DNA from: CAIYRG01 sp036273455 | GTDB taxonomy: Bacteria > Pseudomonadota > Alphaproteobacteria > Micropepsales > Micropepsaceae | Assembly (NCBI GenBank): GCA_036273455.1 | Contig: DASUHP010000043.1 | Location: 1 to 50,438 of the forward strand | Length of the DNA: 50,438 nt | Direction of reading: 5' to 3' | Shown here: positions 15,194 through 23,708 of the stretch, one piece after another | How positions within the stretch are numbered: the stretch's first letter is position 1 | Layout of the letters: each line of letters starts with the position of its first letter | Notes under the pieces: model-generated | What the model saw: the letters and a program-made list of their open reading frames with translations, nothing else | Told to the model about the DNA's origin: nothing | Databases searched by the model: none | Made by a program: the position numbers and the translations under genes

Positions 15194-17752
15194 TTACTTG
15201 CGATTGGTTTTTGACCGCCTTGCGCGCCCGTCTTGTGGTTGCTCGCCGGAGGGACCGGATGTATCGACGAACGTGGCGACGACTCCATCGATCTCGCCAT
15301 CGAACGTCTGGTAAGGCCGTAGCCGCATCAGAAATTCCCGGCCACCGGCCTCGACCGGCTTTTCAATGATTGTCTTGCGCTCCATCACATTGCGCGCATC
15401 TTGCTCAAAGTCGGGATATTCGAGCCGATGGGTGAAATCGCCAATCTGACGCCCCTCGTCGGATGAGTTGATGTTGAACAATTCGCGCATCCGCGGCGTG
15501 AAGAGCTGGATCCGCAGATCGCTGTCGAGGAACAGCGTCCCGACATTGGTTGCGTTCATCAGATTTTCGAGGTCGTTATGCGCGCGCGAGGCGGCGTCCA
15601 GTTTCACCTTCAGCTCCGCATTCAGCGTCTGAAGTTCTTCGTTCATGGATTGCAGCTCTTCGCGCGATGTCTCCAGTTCCTCCGCGGTCGAACGGTATTC
15701 CTCATTGATCGACTGAAGTTCCTCGTTTGCCGCCTGCTGGCTTTCGTTCGCATGCTCAAACTGCTGACGGCTGGCCTTGAGATTGGCGCGCGTCGCCAAC
15801 AATTCCTCCCGCAGCCGCTGGATGTCGGAGTCCGGCTTCGCTTCATCACTGTCGTGATCAGTCATCTGTGCCGGACCGCCTTCGATGAACAGCACGAGAG
15901 CGCGCGCCGGGCCGGTGGCACTTCCGATCGGGCTGACCTGCAGGCAGATATTGTGCGACTGGCCGTTTAGCTGGACCGCGATGGGCAGGCTCAGAACGGA
16001 TTCCCCAAGCTGAAAGGCACGGTTGAGCATGGCCCGCAGCTCGGGGGCCAATTCGACCCTGACCAGTTCAGTGATGTCGAGAGTCGGCGCGCCGGGAGGG
16101 TGCAGAAGATATATTCCGGCCTTTTCCGACAAATGGAGAATCCGGTGAGCGTCATCCACGAGGACGCTTGGCGGGCCGAGCTCAATCAGAGCCTGCCGGT
16201 GCTGGTGTTGCGGGTCAGCAATGCGCGGGCGTTCTGCCGGGATCGGGATCGCAGCTGGATCGGGCAAGCGGATATCCGCCGGCAGCCGGGGTATCGTCAG
16301 CGGCTCGCCGACGCGGGGACCGGTCGACTTGAAGATGCGTGCGCCGCGGTCGACCGTCCGGAAAAAGCCTTCCGGGTGGTCGGCCGTTTCCGAAGATCCC
16401 AAAAACAGGTAGCCCCCGGAGAGCAGCGCGTAATGGAAGGTAGCGATCACCCTCTGCTGCAATTCGCGATTTACGTAGATCAGAAAATTGCGGCAGGAGA
16501 TAAGGTCGAGGCGGGAGAATGGCGGATCCTTCACCACACTGTGCTGGGCAAACACGATGAGGTCGCGCACCTCGCGCCTGATGCGGTACTCACCGGCCTC
16601 TTTGGTGAAATAGCGCCGCAGCCGCTCTTCCGAGACATCGGCGCTCACTGTTTCGGGATAGCAACCCTCGCGCGCAGTCTGCAGCGCGCCGGCATCGAGA
16701 TCGGTGGCGAAAATCTGGATCGGGGAGGGCATGTCGCGCTGTGCCAGCGCATCGAGGAAAATCATCGCAATGGAATAGGCTTCCTCGCCGGTGGCGCAGC
16801 CCGGGACCCAGATGCGGACAGTTTCGCGCGGCTTTTTGTTGTCGAGCATGGCCGGAACGACGATTTTTTTGAGCTGCTCGAAGGCCGCTGCATCGCGGAA
16901 AAAGCGGGTGACCGAGATCAGCAGATCGGCAAACAGTGCCTCCACTTCGTCGGGATTTTCGCGCAGATAATCGAGATATTCGGGCAGGCCAGGTGATCTG
17001 ACCACCTGCATCCGCCGGTCGATGCGGCGCAGCAGGCTGGCATGCTTGTACTGGGAGAAATCATGCCCGGTCCTGACGCGAAGAAAGCCAAGAACGCGGG
17101 TGAGCAGATTATCCAATTCCTCGGCAGGAGGCTTTTCGATGCCCGATTTCCGGCTCTGCACCAAATCGGCGAATTGAAATGCGAGTTCGCGCGCGGGCAG
17201 CACGAAATCCGCGTAACCCGCGCCAATCGCCGCGCGCGGCATGGAACCATATTCGGCATCATTCGGATCCTGCACCAGGATGATTCCGCCGGCTTCCTTG
17301 ACCGCGCGGACGCCAAGCGCACCATCGGAGCCCGCGCCGGAAAGAATGATTGCGAAACCGTCGCCGTCGCCATGACGGGCAAGCGAGCGGAAAAAGTGAT
17401 CGATGGGAGTCCGCTGACCGCGCGGTTCTTCAAACTCAATGGCCGAAATCTCGGTATCGCTGAGGGTCAGCTGGCGATTGGGAGGGATGACGTAAACCTG
17501 GTCGGGTTCGAGCGCCAATGTTCCTTCGACCCGGCGCACCTGCATTCGGGTTTTTGCCGCGATGACTTCGGCCAATGCACTCTCGTGGTCGGGATTGAGA
17601 TGGACAATCACGACGATTGCGGCGCCGATTTTATCCGGCAAAGCACTGAAGAAATCCTGCAATGCTTCGACGCCGCCCGCAGAGGCGCCGATACCGGCGA
17701 TGACGACCGGGGAACTGGGAGTGTTCTCTTGCAAATTCAGATCTTCCGCCAT
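15194..17752 (-). CDS. CheB/CheR fusion sensor protein with coiled coil and PAS-like domain
   Basis: 852 residues. Domains in order: CheB methylesterase (15-195; GIGASAGG, VIVHLNPDHES, LSGAGSDG), CheR N-terminal helices (215-265), CheR methyltransferase (280-470; SAM site GCATGEEAYSIAM), a linker, a long coiled coil (about 630-720, rich in EELQSxNEEL), and a PAS-like domain (730-835; NVGTLFLDSDLRIQLFTPR). The family often continues into a histidine kinase; here it stops after the PAS, leaving no visible output domain. The stand-alone CheB 0.8 kb away is a likely functional partner. Confidence 0.92.
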   Translation of the reverse strand: MAEDLNLQENTPSSPVVIAGIGASAGGVEALQDFFSALPDKIGAAIVVIVHLNPDHESALAEVIAAKTRMQVRRVEGTLALEPDQVYVIPPNRQLTLSDTEISAIEFEEPRGQRTPIDHFFRSLARHGDGDGFAIILSGAGSDGALGVRAVKEAGGIILVQDPNDAEYGSMPRAAIGAGYADFVLPARELAFQFADLVQSRKSGIEKPPAEELDNLLTRVLGFLRVRTGHDFSQYKHASLLRRIDRRMQVVRSPGLPEYLDYLRENPDEVEALFADLLISVTRFFRDAAAFEQLKKIVVPAMLDNKKPRETVRIWVPGCATGEEAYSIAMIFLDALAQRDMPSPIQIFATDLDAGALQTAREGCYPETVSADVSEERLRRYFTKEAGEYRIRREVRDLIVFAQHSVVKDPPFSRLDLISCRNFLIYVNRELQQRVIATFHYALLSGGYLFLGSSETADHPEGFFRTVDRGARIFKSTGPRVGEPLTIPRLPADIRLPDPAAIPIPAERPRIADPQHQHRQALIELGPPSVLVDDAHRILHLSEKAGIYLLHPPGAPTLDITELVRVELAPELRAMLNRAFQLGESVLSLPIAVQLNGQSHNICLQVSPIGSATGPARALVLFIEGGPAQMTDHDSDEAKPDSDIQRLREELLATRANLKASRQQFEHANESQQAANEELQSINEEYRSTAEELETSREELQSMNEELQTLNAELKVKLDAASRAHNDLENLMNATNVGTLFLDSDLRIQLFTPRMRELFNINSSDEGRQIGDFTHRLEYPDFEQDARNVMERKTIIEKPVEAGGREFLMRLRPYQTFDGEIDGVVATFVDTSGPSGEQPQDGRARRSKTNRK

Positions 17753-17883
17753 TCCTCACAATAATCCTGCGGCACGCCACCTGGGTAGTTTGGTTAATAT
17801 CCGCCAAAGCGGCAAAGTTTGAAAGCCAGACTAATGAGCAGCCACGGAAAGCCGCAGGCGATTTTGCGGAACACCTTCTATAT

Positions 17884-18126
17884 ATGAGCGTTCCAAATCC
17901 ATCCCGCAGTCAGGCAATTTCAGTGAACGAGACGATCGGACGTCAGGCCGACCAATATCGCCGCAAAGCCGAAGAGGTCCGCGCGACGGCCGAGGCAACG
18001 AAAGATCTCGGTTGTCGCGACGCGCTGCGCCGCCTCGCTGACGGTTATGATCGGCTGGCCGAGAATCTCAATCGTGTCGCATCGCGCGCCGGGGGCAATC
18101 CGTCAGAAAAGAAAACCGGCGGCTAG
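17884..18126 (+). CDS. small helical protein, YRxKAEE family
   Basis: 80 residues: QADQYRRKAEEVRATAEAT, then CRDALRRLADGYDRLAENL. Same helical plan as the other small proteins in the window, with a short disordered N-terminus and a Lys-rich tail. It is read away from the CheB/CheR gene. Function unknown. Confidence 0.7.
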   Translation: MSVPNPSRSQAISVNETIGRQADQYRRKAEEVRATAEATKDLGCRDALRRLADGYDRLAENLNRVASRAGGNPSEKKTGG

Positions 18127-18191
18127 GATTTCAATTGCAGTTTCGCGCCTGCTGCTACAAAATTAACCTTTGGTGAAAGAGTGGGGATAGA

Positions 18192-18389
18192 GTGAGCCTC
18201 GAAATGGATGCCGCGCTGCGTTACCGCACACATGCTGAAGAATTGCGCGTGATCGCGGATTCCGACGGTCATTTTCAGACCCAGAGGATTCTGCTCAGTA
18301 TCGCCAATGATTATGTGCGCATGGCGGAAACCTTCGAGCAGATCGACCGCACAAATCAGTCGCTCCGCCGGCCCAAACGCACAAGCTGA
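18192..18389 (+). CDS. small helical protein, YRTHAEE type
   Basis: 65 residues from GTG (GGGGATAGA upstream): ALRYRTHAEELRVIADSDG, then ILLSIANDYVRMAETFEQI. It matches the YRxxAEELR...A-x-x-Y-x-x-MA pattern. It is co-directional with the previous small gene, 65 bp away, and convergent with the PAP2 gene. Function unknown. Confidence 0.7.
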   Translation: MSLEMDAALRYRTHAEELRVIADSDGHFQTQRILLSIANDYVRMAETFEQIDRTNQSLRRPKRTS

Positions 18390-18398
18390 TTTTCAGAC

Positions 18399-18962
18399 CT
18401 ACCAGCTCGCAACCAGCGTCAAGCCCATCGGATTTCCCTGAAAGCCGGGATATGCAGTGATTGCGAATTTGTTGTAGCGCACAGTGGTCAATTCGCTGGC
18501 GCCCCAGCCGATCGCCGCTCCTGCAATCACATCCTGCCAGTGATGCTGTTTCGCTTCGACGCGTGAGTAGCCGACGAACGCCGCCAGGGCATAAGCCGGC
18601 AACCCGTAATCCCAGCCATAGCGGATCTGCAGATAGCTTGCGGCGGAGAACGCCACAGCCGCGGAGTCGGACGGGAATGAGTGAAAGTCGGCGCCGTTGG
18701 GACGCCGTTCGCGAATGATGTGCGACAGGCCGAAAGATACACCTTCCGCGAGCACCTCCGATACGACCAGTTGCAAAGTGCCGTCGTAATCCTGCTGGTA
18801 TAGCGACCAGGCGCCGGCCGCGACCGGAAGCGCAATGCGCAGTATTTCACCGGCGGTTTGAATCTTGTCGGCAAAAACCGGTGTGCTGCCGGCACTCATC
18901 GCCGCGATGAAGACGATTCCGGCCGCACAGCTTTGCAGGCCGCGAGTCGAGATATTCTGCAT
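18399..18962 (-). CDS. PAP2-family phosphatase with altered motif 2
   Basis: 187 residues with a signal peptide (cleavage after PVFA) and hydrophobic helices. PAP2 motif 1 is visible in RERRPNG and motif 3 in GYSRVEAKQHHWQDV (Arg, His, Asp). Motif 2, normally PSGH, reads FPSDSAA here, so the general-acid His is absent at its usual place. It may act on lipid phosphates or be weakened or inactive. The ATG at 18962 is favoured by GGGGAAACA directly before it. Confidence 0.8.
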   Translation of the reverse strand: MQNISTRGLQSCAAGIVFIAAMSAGSTPVFADKIQTAGEILRIALPVAAGAWSLYQQDYDGTLQLVVSEVLAEGVSFGLSHIIRERRPNGADFHSFPSDSAAVAFSAASYLQIRYGWDYGLPAYALAAFVGYSRVEAKQHHWQDVIAGAAIGWGASELTTVRYNKFAITAYPGFQGNPMGLTLVASW

Positions 18963-19023
18963 TGTTTCCCCAATCCGCACGCACACACGCAGCGGTCGTG
19001 TTGAACCACCCCTCGCCTGCCGA

Positions 19024-20208
19024 TTAATGCACGTTCGCGTTCATCCAGTCCACCAGCAGCCGGGCGATGGCGAGATTGTTCTTCTCCAGCATCATCATAT
19101 GACCATTGCCATGGATGCCGCGGCCGGCGAGCCGGATAAAGCTGTTCTTCACGCCCGCCTGCTCAAGATATTGCGCCGTACAATGATCATAGGATGCGTG
19201 ATAGGACGCCTCCGACGAGAATATCGCCACCGAAATCGTGCGCAGCCTGGTCAACTGATGCGCCGGCGGCTGCTGCTTCCAGCATTTCATGAGCTGCGGC
19301 GAATCGGAATTTTGCTGCTGTTCGAAGTGCAATTCGCCCGCCGTTCTGACCCCATCATAGGTGAGCGGAACGGCGGTCAGGCCCCAGGGTTTTGACAAAG
19401 GCCCATCGGCAAACCAGTTGGGCGCGCCTTTGAACTGGGCATCGTGCACCGGCGGACCGGAGGGTTCGACAGCGACGATGGCCTTCACCAGGTTGGGACG
19501 TGCATCGGCAATCGGCCAGCCGAATGCGCCGGACTGCGAATGGGTCAACAGGATGACCGGACCAATGCGCTCGAGCAATGCGACACCGGCATCGCGATTG
19601 AGCGCCTGCTGGGTCGCGAAACTCGCAATCGACGGCAATTGCTCGGCGTAGAACTGGTCGAATACCGGATCGCCGGAGATTCCCGTGCCCGGCCACTGAT
19701 TGTGCAGCACAGCCTGGGGCCAGAGTTTGAATCGCTCAGGCGCTGTGAATTGCTGTTCGACCCAACTCGACGGACGTTGCACGGTCTCGCCATATTCGGG
19801 ACGCACAGCCGAGCGGCCGCGGCCCGGCTGATCCATGACGTAAATGGCATAACCTTGCGCGAGAAAATATTGCGCCCAGCCTTCGCGGCCATCCGGGGTT
19901 CCGGTGAAATTGGAGCCGCTTTGCCCGCCGCCCTCGATCATCACAATCGGGAATGGATGCGTCTGGTGTGCCGGGATCTGGTATTCGACATAGGCCTGCC
20001 CGGTCAGATACTGGCCGTCGGCGCCAGTCTCGTAATGCCCGCCGGCAAACAGGTAACCCTGTTTTGCGATCTGCAGTTCCTGCGCTTGCGCGATGCCAAT
20101 TGAGGCAAGCAGCGCTGTGCAGGTTATGAAGCAGCGCCAAATTTTCTCACGCGGAGCCACGGAGCATGCGGAGATCTCTGTGTCTCCGCGCCCCGACCCG
20201 TGCGGCAT
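19024..20208 (-). CDS. exported alpha/beta hydrolase
   Basis: About 394 residues. A hydrophobic signal segment (CFITCTALLASIGIAQA) is followed by MIEGGGQSGSNF (oxyanion region), YVMDQPGRGRS, the nucleophile elbow LLTHSQSGAFG, and a C-terminal GIHGNGHMMML with the likely catalytic His. The start is unclear: no candidate has a good ribosome binding site, and the DNA over the first codons (20145-20200) looks like a dispersed GC-rich palindrome (CTCACGCGGAG, TCTCCGCG). GTG at 20160 is an alternative. The reaction is unknown; an esterase is most likely. Confidence 0.8.
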   Translation of the reverse strand: MPHGSGRGDTEISACSVAPREKIWRCFITCTALLASIGIAQAQELQIAKQGYLFAGGHYETGADGQYLTGQAYVEYQIPAHQTHPFPIVMIEGGGQSGSNFTGTPDGREGWAQYFLAQGYAIYVMDQPGRGRSAVRPEYGETVQRPSSWVEQQFTAPERFKLWPQAVLHNQWPGTGISGDPVFDQFYAEQLPSIASFATQQALNRDAGVALLERIGPVILLTHSQSGAFGWPIADARPNLVKAIVAVEPSGPPVHDAQFKGAPNWFADGPLSKPWGLTAVPLTYDGVRTAGELHFEQQQNSDSPQLMKCWKQQPPAHQLTRLRTISVAIFSSEASYHASYDHCTAQYLEQAGVKNSFIRLAGRGIHGNGHMMMLEKNNLAIARLLVDWMNANVH

Positions 20209-20312
20209 CGCCGCTGCATGGGCGGCATCAAAGAGTCTCGCTCGCAAAGTGCGCGTGGGCGTGAAATTTTCTGTGAGCACGCAATTCCCCTCAGTTAAGA
20301 GAGGGAGAAAGG

Positions 20313-20420
20313 TTAGGGTGAAACGGCGGCGGCTGTCGATGCCATTTGCTCGGCGTTGCGCAGCCGGACCGAGTTGGCGATCCAGAACACAACATCCGGC
20401 CAGCGCGCCTTGGCACGAGT
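20313..20420 (-). pseudogene. C-terminal remnant of a lysophospholipase-like gene
   Basis: In one minus-strand frame this encodes ARWPDVVFWIANSVRLRN and ends AAAVSP plus a stop. The intact hydrolase at 21176-22240 ends ARWSDIAYWIANQVRLRN... and AAATSP. DNA identity is high near the stop codon. No other part of the gene is present. The remnant and the intact gene flank the VapBC module, so the toxin-antitoxin genes seem to sit between a broken and an intact paralogue. Confidence 0.75.
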
Positions 20421-20498
20421 CTGCTTGTAGAAAATCTCCGAGTTTTCGTGCACCGACCAAGCATGTATGCTTTGGGGGACGCAGCTTGGGAAACAAAC

Positions 20499-20750
20499 AT
20501 GGGACTCGAGATACGGACGCCTGAAGCCGGCGAGCTGGCACGCGAGCTCGCGAATGCAACGGGGGAGGATGTTGATACCGCCGTGTTGCGCGCGATCAAG
20601 GAGCGGCTAACACGTATTGCCGGCCGGCATCCACCAGGCCAGGAACATGAAATAGACGTGCTTTTTGAGCGGCTCGCCAGGTTGCCGGTGCACGACCCGC
20701 GCCCGCCCGACGATATTATCGCCTACGGCTCCGATGGCTTGCCGCACTGA
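20499..20750 (+). CDS. vapB: VapB-type antitoxin (Rv0623-like)
   Basis: 83 residues. MGLEIRTPEAGELARELAN and AVLRAIKERLTRI form the predicted DNA-binding helices, and DIIAYGSDGLPH is the toxin-binding tail typical of this VapB class. The start at 20499 is the ATG before the conserved N-terminus. The stop codon overlaps the ATG of the toxin gene. The antitoxin is intact whereas the toxin is interrupted. Confidence 0.85.
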   Translation: MGLEIRTPEAGELARELANATGEDVDTAVLRAIKERLTRIAGRHPPGQEHEIDVLFERLARLPVHDPRPPDDIIAYGSDGLPH

Positions 20751-21151
20751 TGGTGATTGACACATCTGCCATCTTCGCGGCCGTTGCAAATGAGCCGGAC
20801 AGCGGCATCTATCGCTCCGCCGTCAAATCCGCCCAGTTGCGGTAGATATCTGCGGTGACGCTGCTGGGGACCGAGATCGTACTCTACGCGCGAGGCGGCA
20901 ATGATGCCGTCGCGATCTTACGCGAACTGATCGAACGTGCTGGAATCGCCGTGGTGCCATTCGATGGTGCAATGGCCGAAGTCGCTTTGGACGCATTCAC
21001 CCGCTATGGCAAGGGGCGCGGTCACAAGGCGCAGTTAAACATTCTTGACTGTGCTGCGTATGCCCTCGCGAGATCGCGCAATCTTCCACTTCTGTTCAAA
21101 GGCAACGACTTCAGAGAAACAGACATAATGCCAGCAGTCGCGCAGCGTTAA
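20750..21151 (+). pseudogene. vapC: VapC-type PIN-domain toxin interrupted by an amber codon
   Basis: The frame starts MVIDTSAIFAAVANEPDSG, overlaps the antitoxin stop (TGATG), and meets TAG at 20843-20845 where the family normally has a Leu codon. It then continues in the same frame with LLGTEIVLYARGG to NILDCAAYALARSRNLPLLFKGNDF. All PIN acidic residues (Asp4, the Glu in LLGTE, the Asp in ILDCAAY) are kept, so the lesion looks recent. One base change (TTG to TAG) explains it. Restart at GTG 20855 would lack the first catalytic Asp. Confidence 0.85.
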
Positions 21152-21175
21152 GCGGGCCAGGGTCGGACCGGGACC

Positions 21176-22240
21176 CTACGGCGAAGTGGCGGCGGCTGTC
21201 GATGCCATTTGCTGGGTGTTGCGCAGCCTGACCTGGTTGGCGATCCAGTAGGCGATATCCGACCACCGCGCGCCGCCATCGAGATCGCGCAGCAGCATAT
21301 GATAGCCCTTAGGATAGTATTTCACCGTCACGTCCGTGGCCATTTCGCCAAGCACGTGCTCGGTCGTCCGTTTGGGAATGATCTGATCATTGCCGCCATA
21401 CATCAGCAGTGTCGGGATGTTTTTGATCCCGGCCGGTGAATCATAGGCTTCGTCCATGAGCGAGACCAAACCGTAAATTGCATCGGCGCGCGCGCTTTTC
21501 TGGAACAGCGGATCGCGGCCATTGGCAACCAGCATCGGGATATTGTCGCTCGGCATGATCTTCAGTCCGGAGCCCGACAGCGTGATCCAGCGCAGGCTGT
21601 GCGACACTGTCCACAGCGCTACGCGATAGCTCAGCGGCATGGTCTTCTGACTCCAGACCGCCGGCGCGACAAGGATCAGTCCGTCCGCATTGGGCGGATT
21701 GTGGCCGGCAAATGCCGTCATGGCGACCGCGCCTCCCATGCTTTCCCCGATGACGAATACCGGAACGCCCGGAAAACGGTTGCGCATGACATCGACAAAG
21801 TCGGTCAGATCGCGCCGCAACATGTCCGTATCCGGCCAGATACCCGGATCGGGCGAACGGCCGAAGCTGCGCTGATCATAGGCGTAGGTCGAAATCCCGT
21901 GTTCGGCCCACCATGGCGCCGGCATCGCAAAGGCATTCGAGTAATCGCTCATGCCGTGCAGCGCGACGAGAATTGCAAACGGGTGCGGCGCATCCCAGTG
22001 CATCAGGCCGAGGCGCAGACCGTCGCGCGTGACGTAGCGGTCGCCGTCAATCTTCGCGGTCTGAATCTGTTCGATAATCGGCATGCGCATATCCGGCCCC
22101 TGTTCCGCAATCTTGGGAACGCAGGCCGAAATCAGCGATGCAAGCGCAAATGTCAGAATCGCGCGGACAGGATTTCGGCGGTTCTTACCCGCAAAAATGG
22201 AAGCAGCTCGCTGTGAAACCACGGGTTTTTGTTCAGCCAC
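21176..22240 (-). CDS. alpha/beta hydrolase, monoacylglycerol lipase/lysophospholipase-like lipoprotein
   Basis: 354 residues. The N-terminus has a hydrophobic segment with a lipobox-like end (ASLISAC), suggesting a membrane-anchored lipoprotein. The hydrolase domain shows ILVALHGMSDYS, YAYDQRSFGRS, nucleophile elbow VIGESMGGAV, LLMYGGNDQIIP (Asp) and KGYHMLLRD (His). The start is GTG at 22240, overlapping the end of the glycosylase gene by 88 bp; no closer start would keep the signal segment. Likely acts on lipid esters in the envelope. Confidence 0.88.
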   Translation of the reverse strand: MAEQKPVVSQRAASIFAGKNRRNPVRAILTFALASLISACVPKIAEQGPDMRMPIIEQIQTAKIDGDRYVTRDGLRLGLMHWDAPHPFAILVALHGMSDYSNAFAMPAPWWAEHGISTYAYDQRSFGRSPDPGIWPDTDMLRRDLTDFVDVMRNRFPGVPVFVIGESMGGAVAMTAFAGHNPPNADGLILVAPAVWSQKTMPLSYRVALWTVSHSLRWITLSGSGLKIMPSDNIPMLVANGRDPLFQKSARADAIYGLVSLMDEAYDSPAGIKNIPTLLMYGGNDQIIPKRTTEHVLGEMATDVTVKYYPKGYHMLLRDLDGGARWSDIAYWIANQVRLRNTQQMASTAAATSP

Positions 22241-22749
22241 GAATTGTTATGCCATGACGGATGCGGCAGTGGTATCGCCAATGGGCCATATTCCCGCCAC
22301 GCCTGCACGGTGTCCGCAACGCTTTTTCGCGCGCGGCCGTTCAAATGATAGTGCTGAGCGTGGCGGCCGATGGCCAGAATCAAGGCGAATGTTGGGCCCG
22401 CGGCGAACAGCCGGTCATGCCAATGGCGCACACATTCCGGACGCGGCGGCTTGTCCGCGCCCGTCGCTGTATACCCCGGAAAACAGAAACCCATCGGAAC
22501 GATGGCGATGCGCTTTTCGTCATAAAACACATCCCGCCCAATACCGAGCCACTCGCGCAACCGGTCGCCCGAACGATCATCATACGGAATGCCGCTGGCG
22601 TGGACGCGTTTGCCGGGCGCCTGGCCGGCAATCAGTATCCGCGCCGTCCGGTTGATGCGCAGCACCGGCCGCACGCCATCCGCAAGTTCCGTTTCACAAA
22701 TCCGGCAGGCGCGAATCTGCGCCAGCGCTGCGTCAAGGCGGCTTGTCAT
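22153..22749 (-). CDS. uracil-DNA glycosylase superfamily protein
   Basis: 198 residues. Motif 1 is ILIAGQAPGKRVHASGIPYD and motif 2 is LPHPSWHNNSW, as in the superfamily that removes uracil or related bases from DNA; an N-terminal RACRIC pair precedes them. Whether it is an active glycosylase is not certain, because the motif 1 acid is not obvious. Its ATG overlaps the stop of the 26-codon ORF upstream (ATGA), so translation is probably coupled. It ends inside the hydrolase gene that follows. Confidence 0.85.
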   Translation of the reverse strand: MTSRLDAALAQIRACRICETELADGVRPVLRINRTARILIAGQAPGKRVHASGIPYDDRSGDRLREWLGIGRDVFYDEKRIAIVPMGFCFPGYTATGADKPPRPECVRHWHDRLFAAGPTFALILAIGRHAQHYHLNGRARKSVADTVQAWREYGPLAIPLPHPSWHNNSWLNKNPWFHSELLPFLRVRTAEILSARF

Positions 22750-22826
22750 TGGCCGAAGCCGGTCATGCTTGCGATCGCAAGGATCGCGGCAATCCCAAAT
22801 GCGCTCTGAAGCTGTAATGCACTCAT
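22746..22826 (-). CDS. 26-residue membrane peptide resembling the N-terminus of a NupC-type nucleoside transporter
   Basis: MSALQLQSAFGIAAILAIAS followed by six residues and a stop. This matches my recollection of how alphaproteobacterial concentrative nucleoside transporters begin, but the rest of such a gene is absent. Its ATG overlaps the DUF1491 stop (ATGA) and its stop overlaps the ATG of the glycosylase gene (ATGA). It is either a relic kept as a coupling cistron or a genuine tiny membrane protein. Confidence 0.5.
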   Translation of the reverse strand: MSALQLQSAFGIAAILAIASMTGFGQ

Positions 22827-23149
22827 ACAATCGGTTCGGTGACGAAACTGCGGCCCTGCCGGTCTTCGATTTCCACAATCCAGATATCGGGGTCGATGCG
22901 CAATTGTTTTGCGAAATATTCGGTGGCGCGCTGCTCGTCGCTGGTCTCTCCGAGCGGCTTGAGCCAAACCGCTTCCTCTCCCCTGCGTGCCTGGCTGAGC
23001 ACCATGCATGTCCCGTCCAGCCGGACGATTTTGACGAAGATCGCCCCCGCTTCTTCGGCGCCATGGCGCACGAGATAGGCGGCAGCTCCTGCGGCTTCGC
23101 AGCGGCGAATCAGCGCCTGGACGTAAATCGAACTTTTGAGCCGAATCAA
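22823..23149 (-). CDS. DUF1491 family protein
   Basis: 108 residues from a TTG start (GGGGAGG upstream). IRLKSSIYVQALIRRCEAAG, YLVRHGAEEAGAIFVKI, RRGEEAVWLKP and FAKQLRIDPDIWIVEIED are the conserved blocks of this alphaproteobacterial family of unknown function. No ATG exists before the conserved N-terminus. It is first in a three-cistron overlapped operon with the mini-ORF and the glycosylase. Confidence 0.88.
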   Translation of the reverse strand: MIRLKSSIYVQALIRRCEAAGAAAYLVRHGAEEAGAIFVKIVRLDGTCMVLSQARRGEEAVWLKPLGETSDEQRATEYFAKQLRIDPDIWIVEIEDRQGRSFVTEPIV

Positions 23150-23237
23150 GCGTCCCGCCCTCCCCGCGCCTTGCCTGCAAGGCCATGCCCGTAGTCTAAG
23201 CTTGTACCTAAAACCGGGGACACAGGGGAACAGCCGC

Positions 23238-23708
23238 ATGAGCTGCCAAAGCATCATGATCCGCGCGCCGAAATTCGTGCGGGAGAGCGACACGATCGGA
23301 ATGGCCGCGCGCGAAATCGTCGAGAACCGCTGCATCAGCCTTCCGGTGGTCGACAGCGAAGACCGTTTCGTCGGACTGTTCGGGATTTTCGATCTGCTCG
23401 CTTTGCTGGTTCCGCGAGTTGCCGTAATCGGCAATCTGCTGCCCAATCTGCAGTTCCTGAGCGATGACGACGACCAGATGCGGCAAAAATTCCTCAGCCT
23501 GAAGGACAGCCCGCTGCAACGGGCGGTCAATCGCGAGGCCGCGCGGGTGCACCCCGATACGCCGCTGATCGAGGCCATACGTCTGCTATGCCGCAATCAT
23601 CTGGTGATTCCGGTGGTGACGCCCGACAGCGACAAGCTGATTGGCGTCATTTCCTATTGGGATGCCGCGCGGCACATCGTGGGCGCGGACGCGCTTGTGA
23701 AATCGTGA
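23238..23708 (+). CDS. CBS-domain protein
   Basis: 156 residues with two CBS motifs. The first is SIMIRAPKFVRESDTIGMAA to CISLPVVDSEDRFVGLFG; the second is ARVHPDTPLIEAIRLLCRN to LVIPVVTPDSDKLIGVISY. CBS pairs bind adenine nucleotides and often regulate a partner. The partner is probably the transporter encoded next, whose GTG overlaps this stop codon. AGGGGAA before the ATG at 23238 sets the start. Confidence 0.9.
   Translation: MSCQSIMIRAPKFVRESDTIGMAAREIVENRCISLPVVDSEDRFVGLFGIFDLLALLVPRVAVIGNLLPNLQFLSDDDDQMRQKFLSLKDSPLQRAVNREAARVHPDTPLIEAIRLLCRNHLVIPVVTPDSDKLIGVISYWDAARHIVGADALVKS

Noticed and set aside
13411..17752. A complete chemotaxis operon
   Set aside because: There are no CheA, CheW, CheY or receptor genes; CheB and CheB/CheR proteins alone do not make a chemotaxis pathway.
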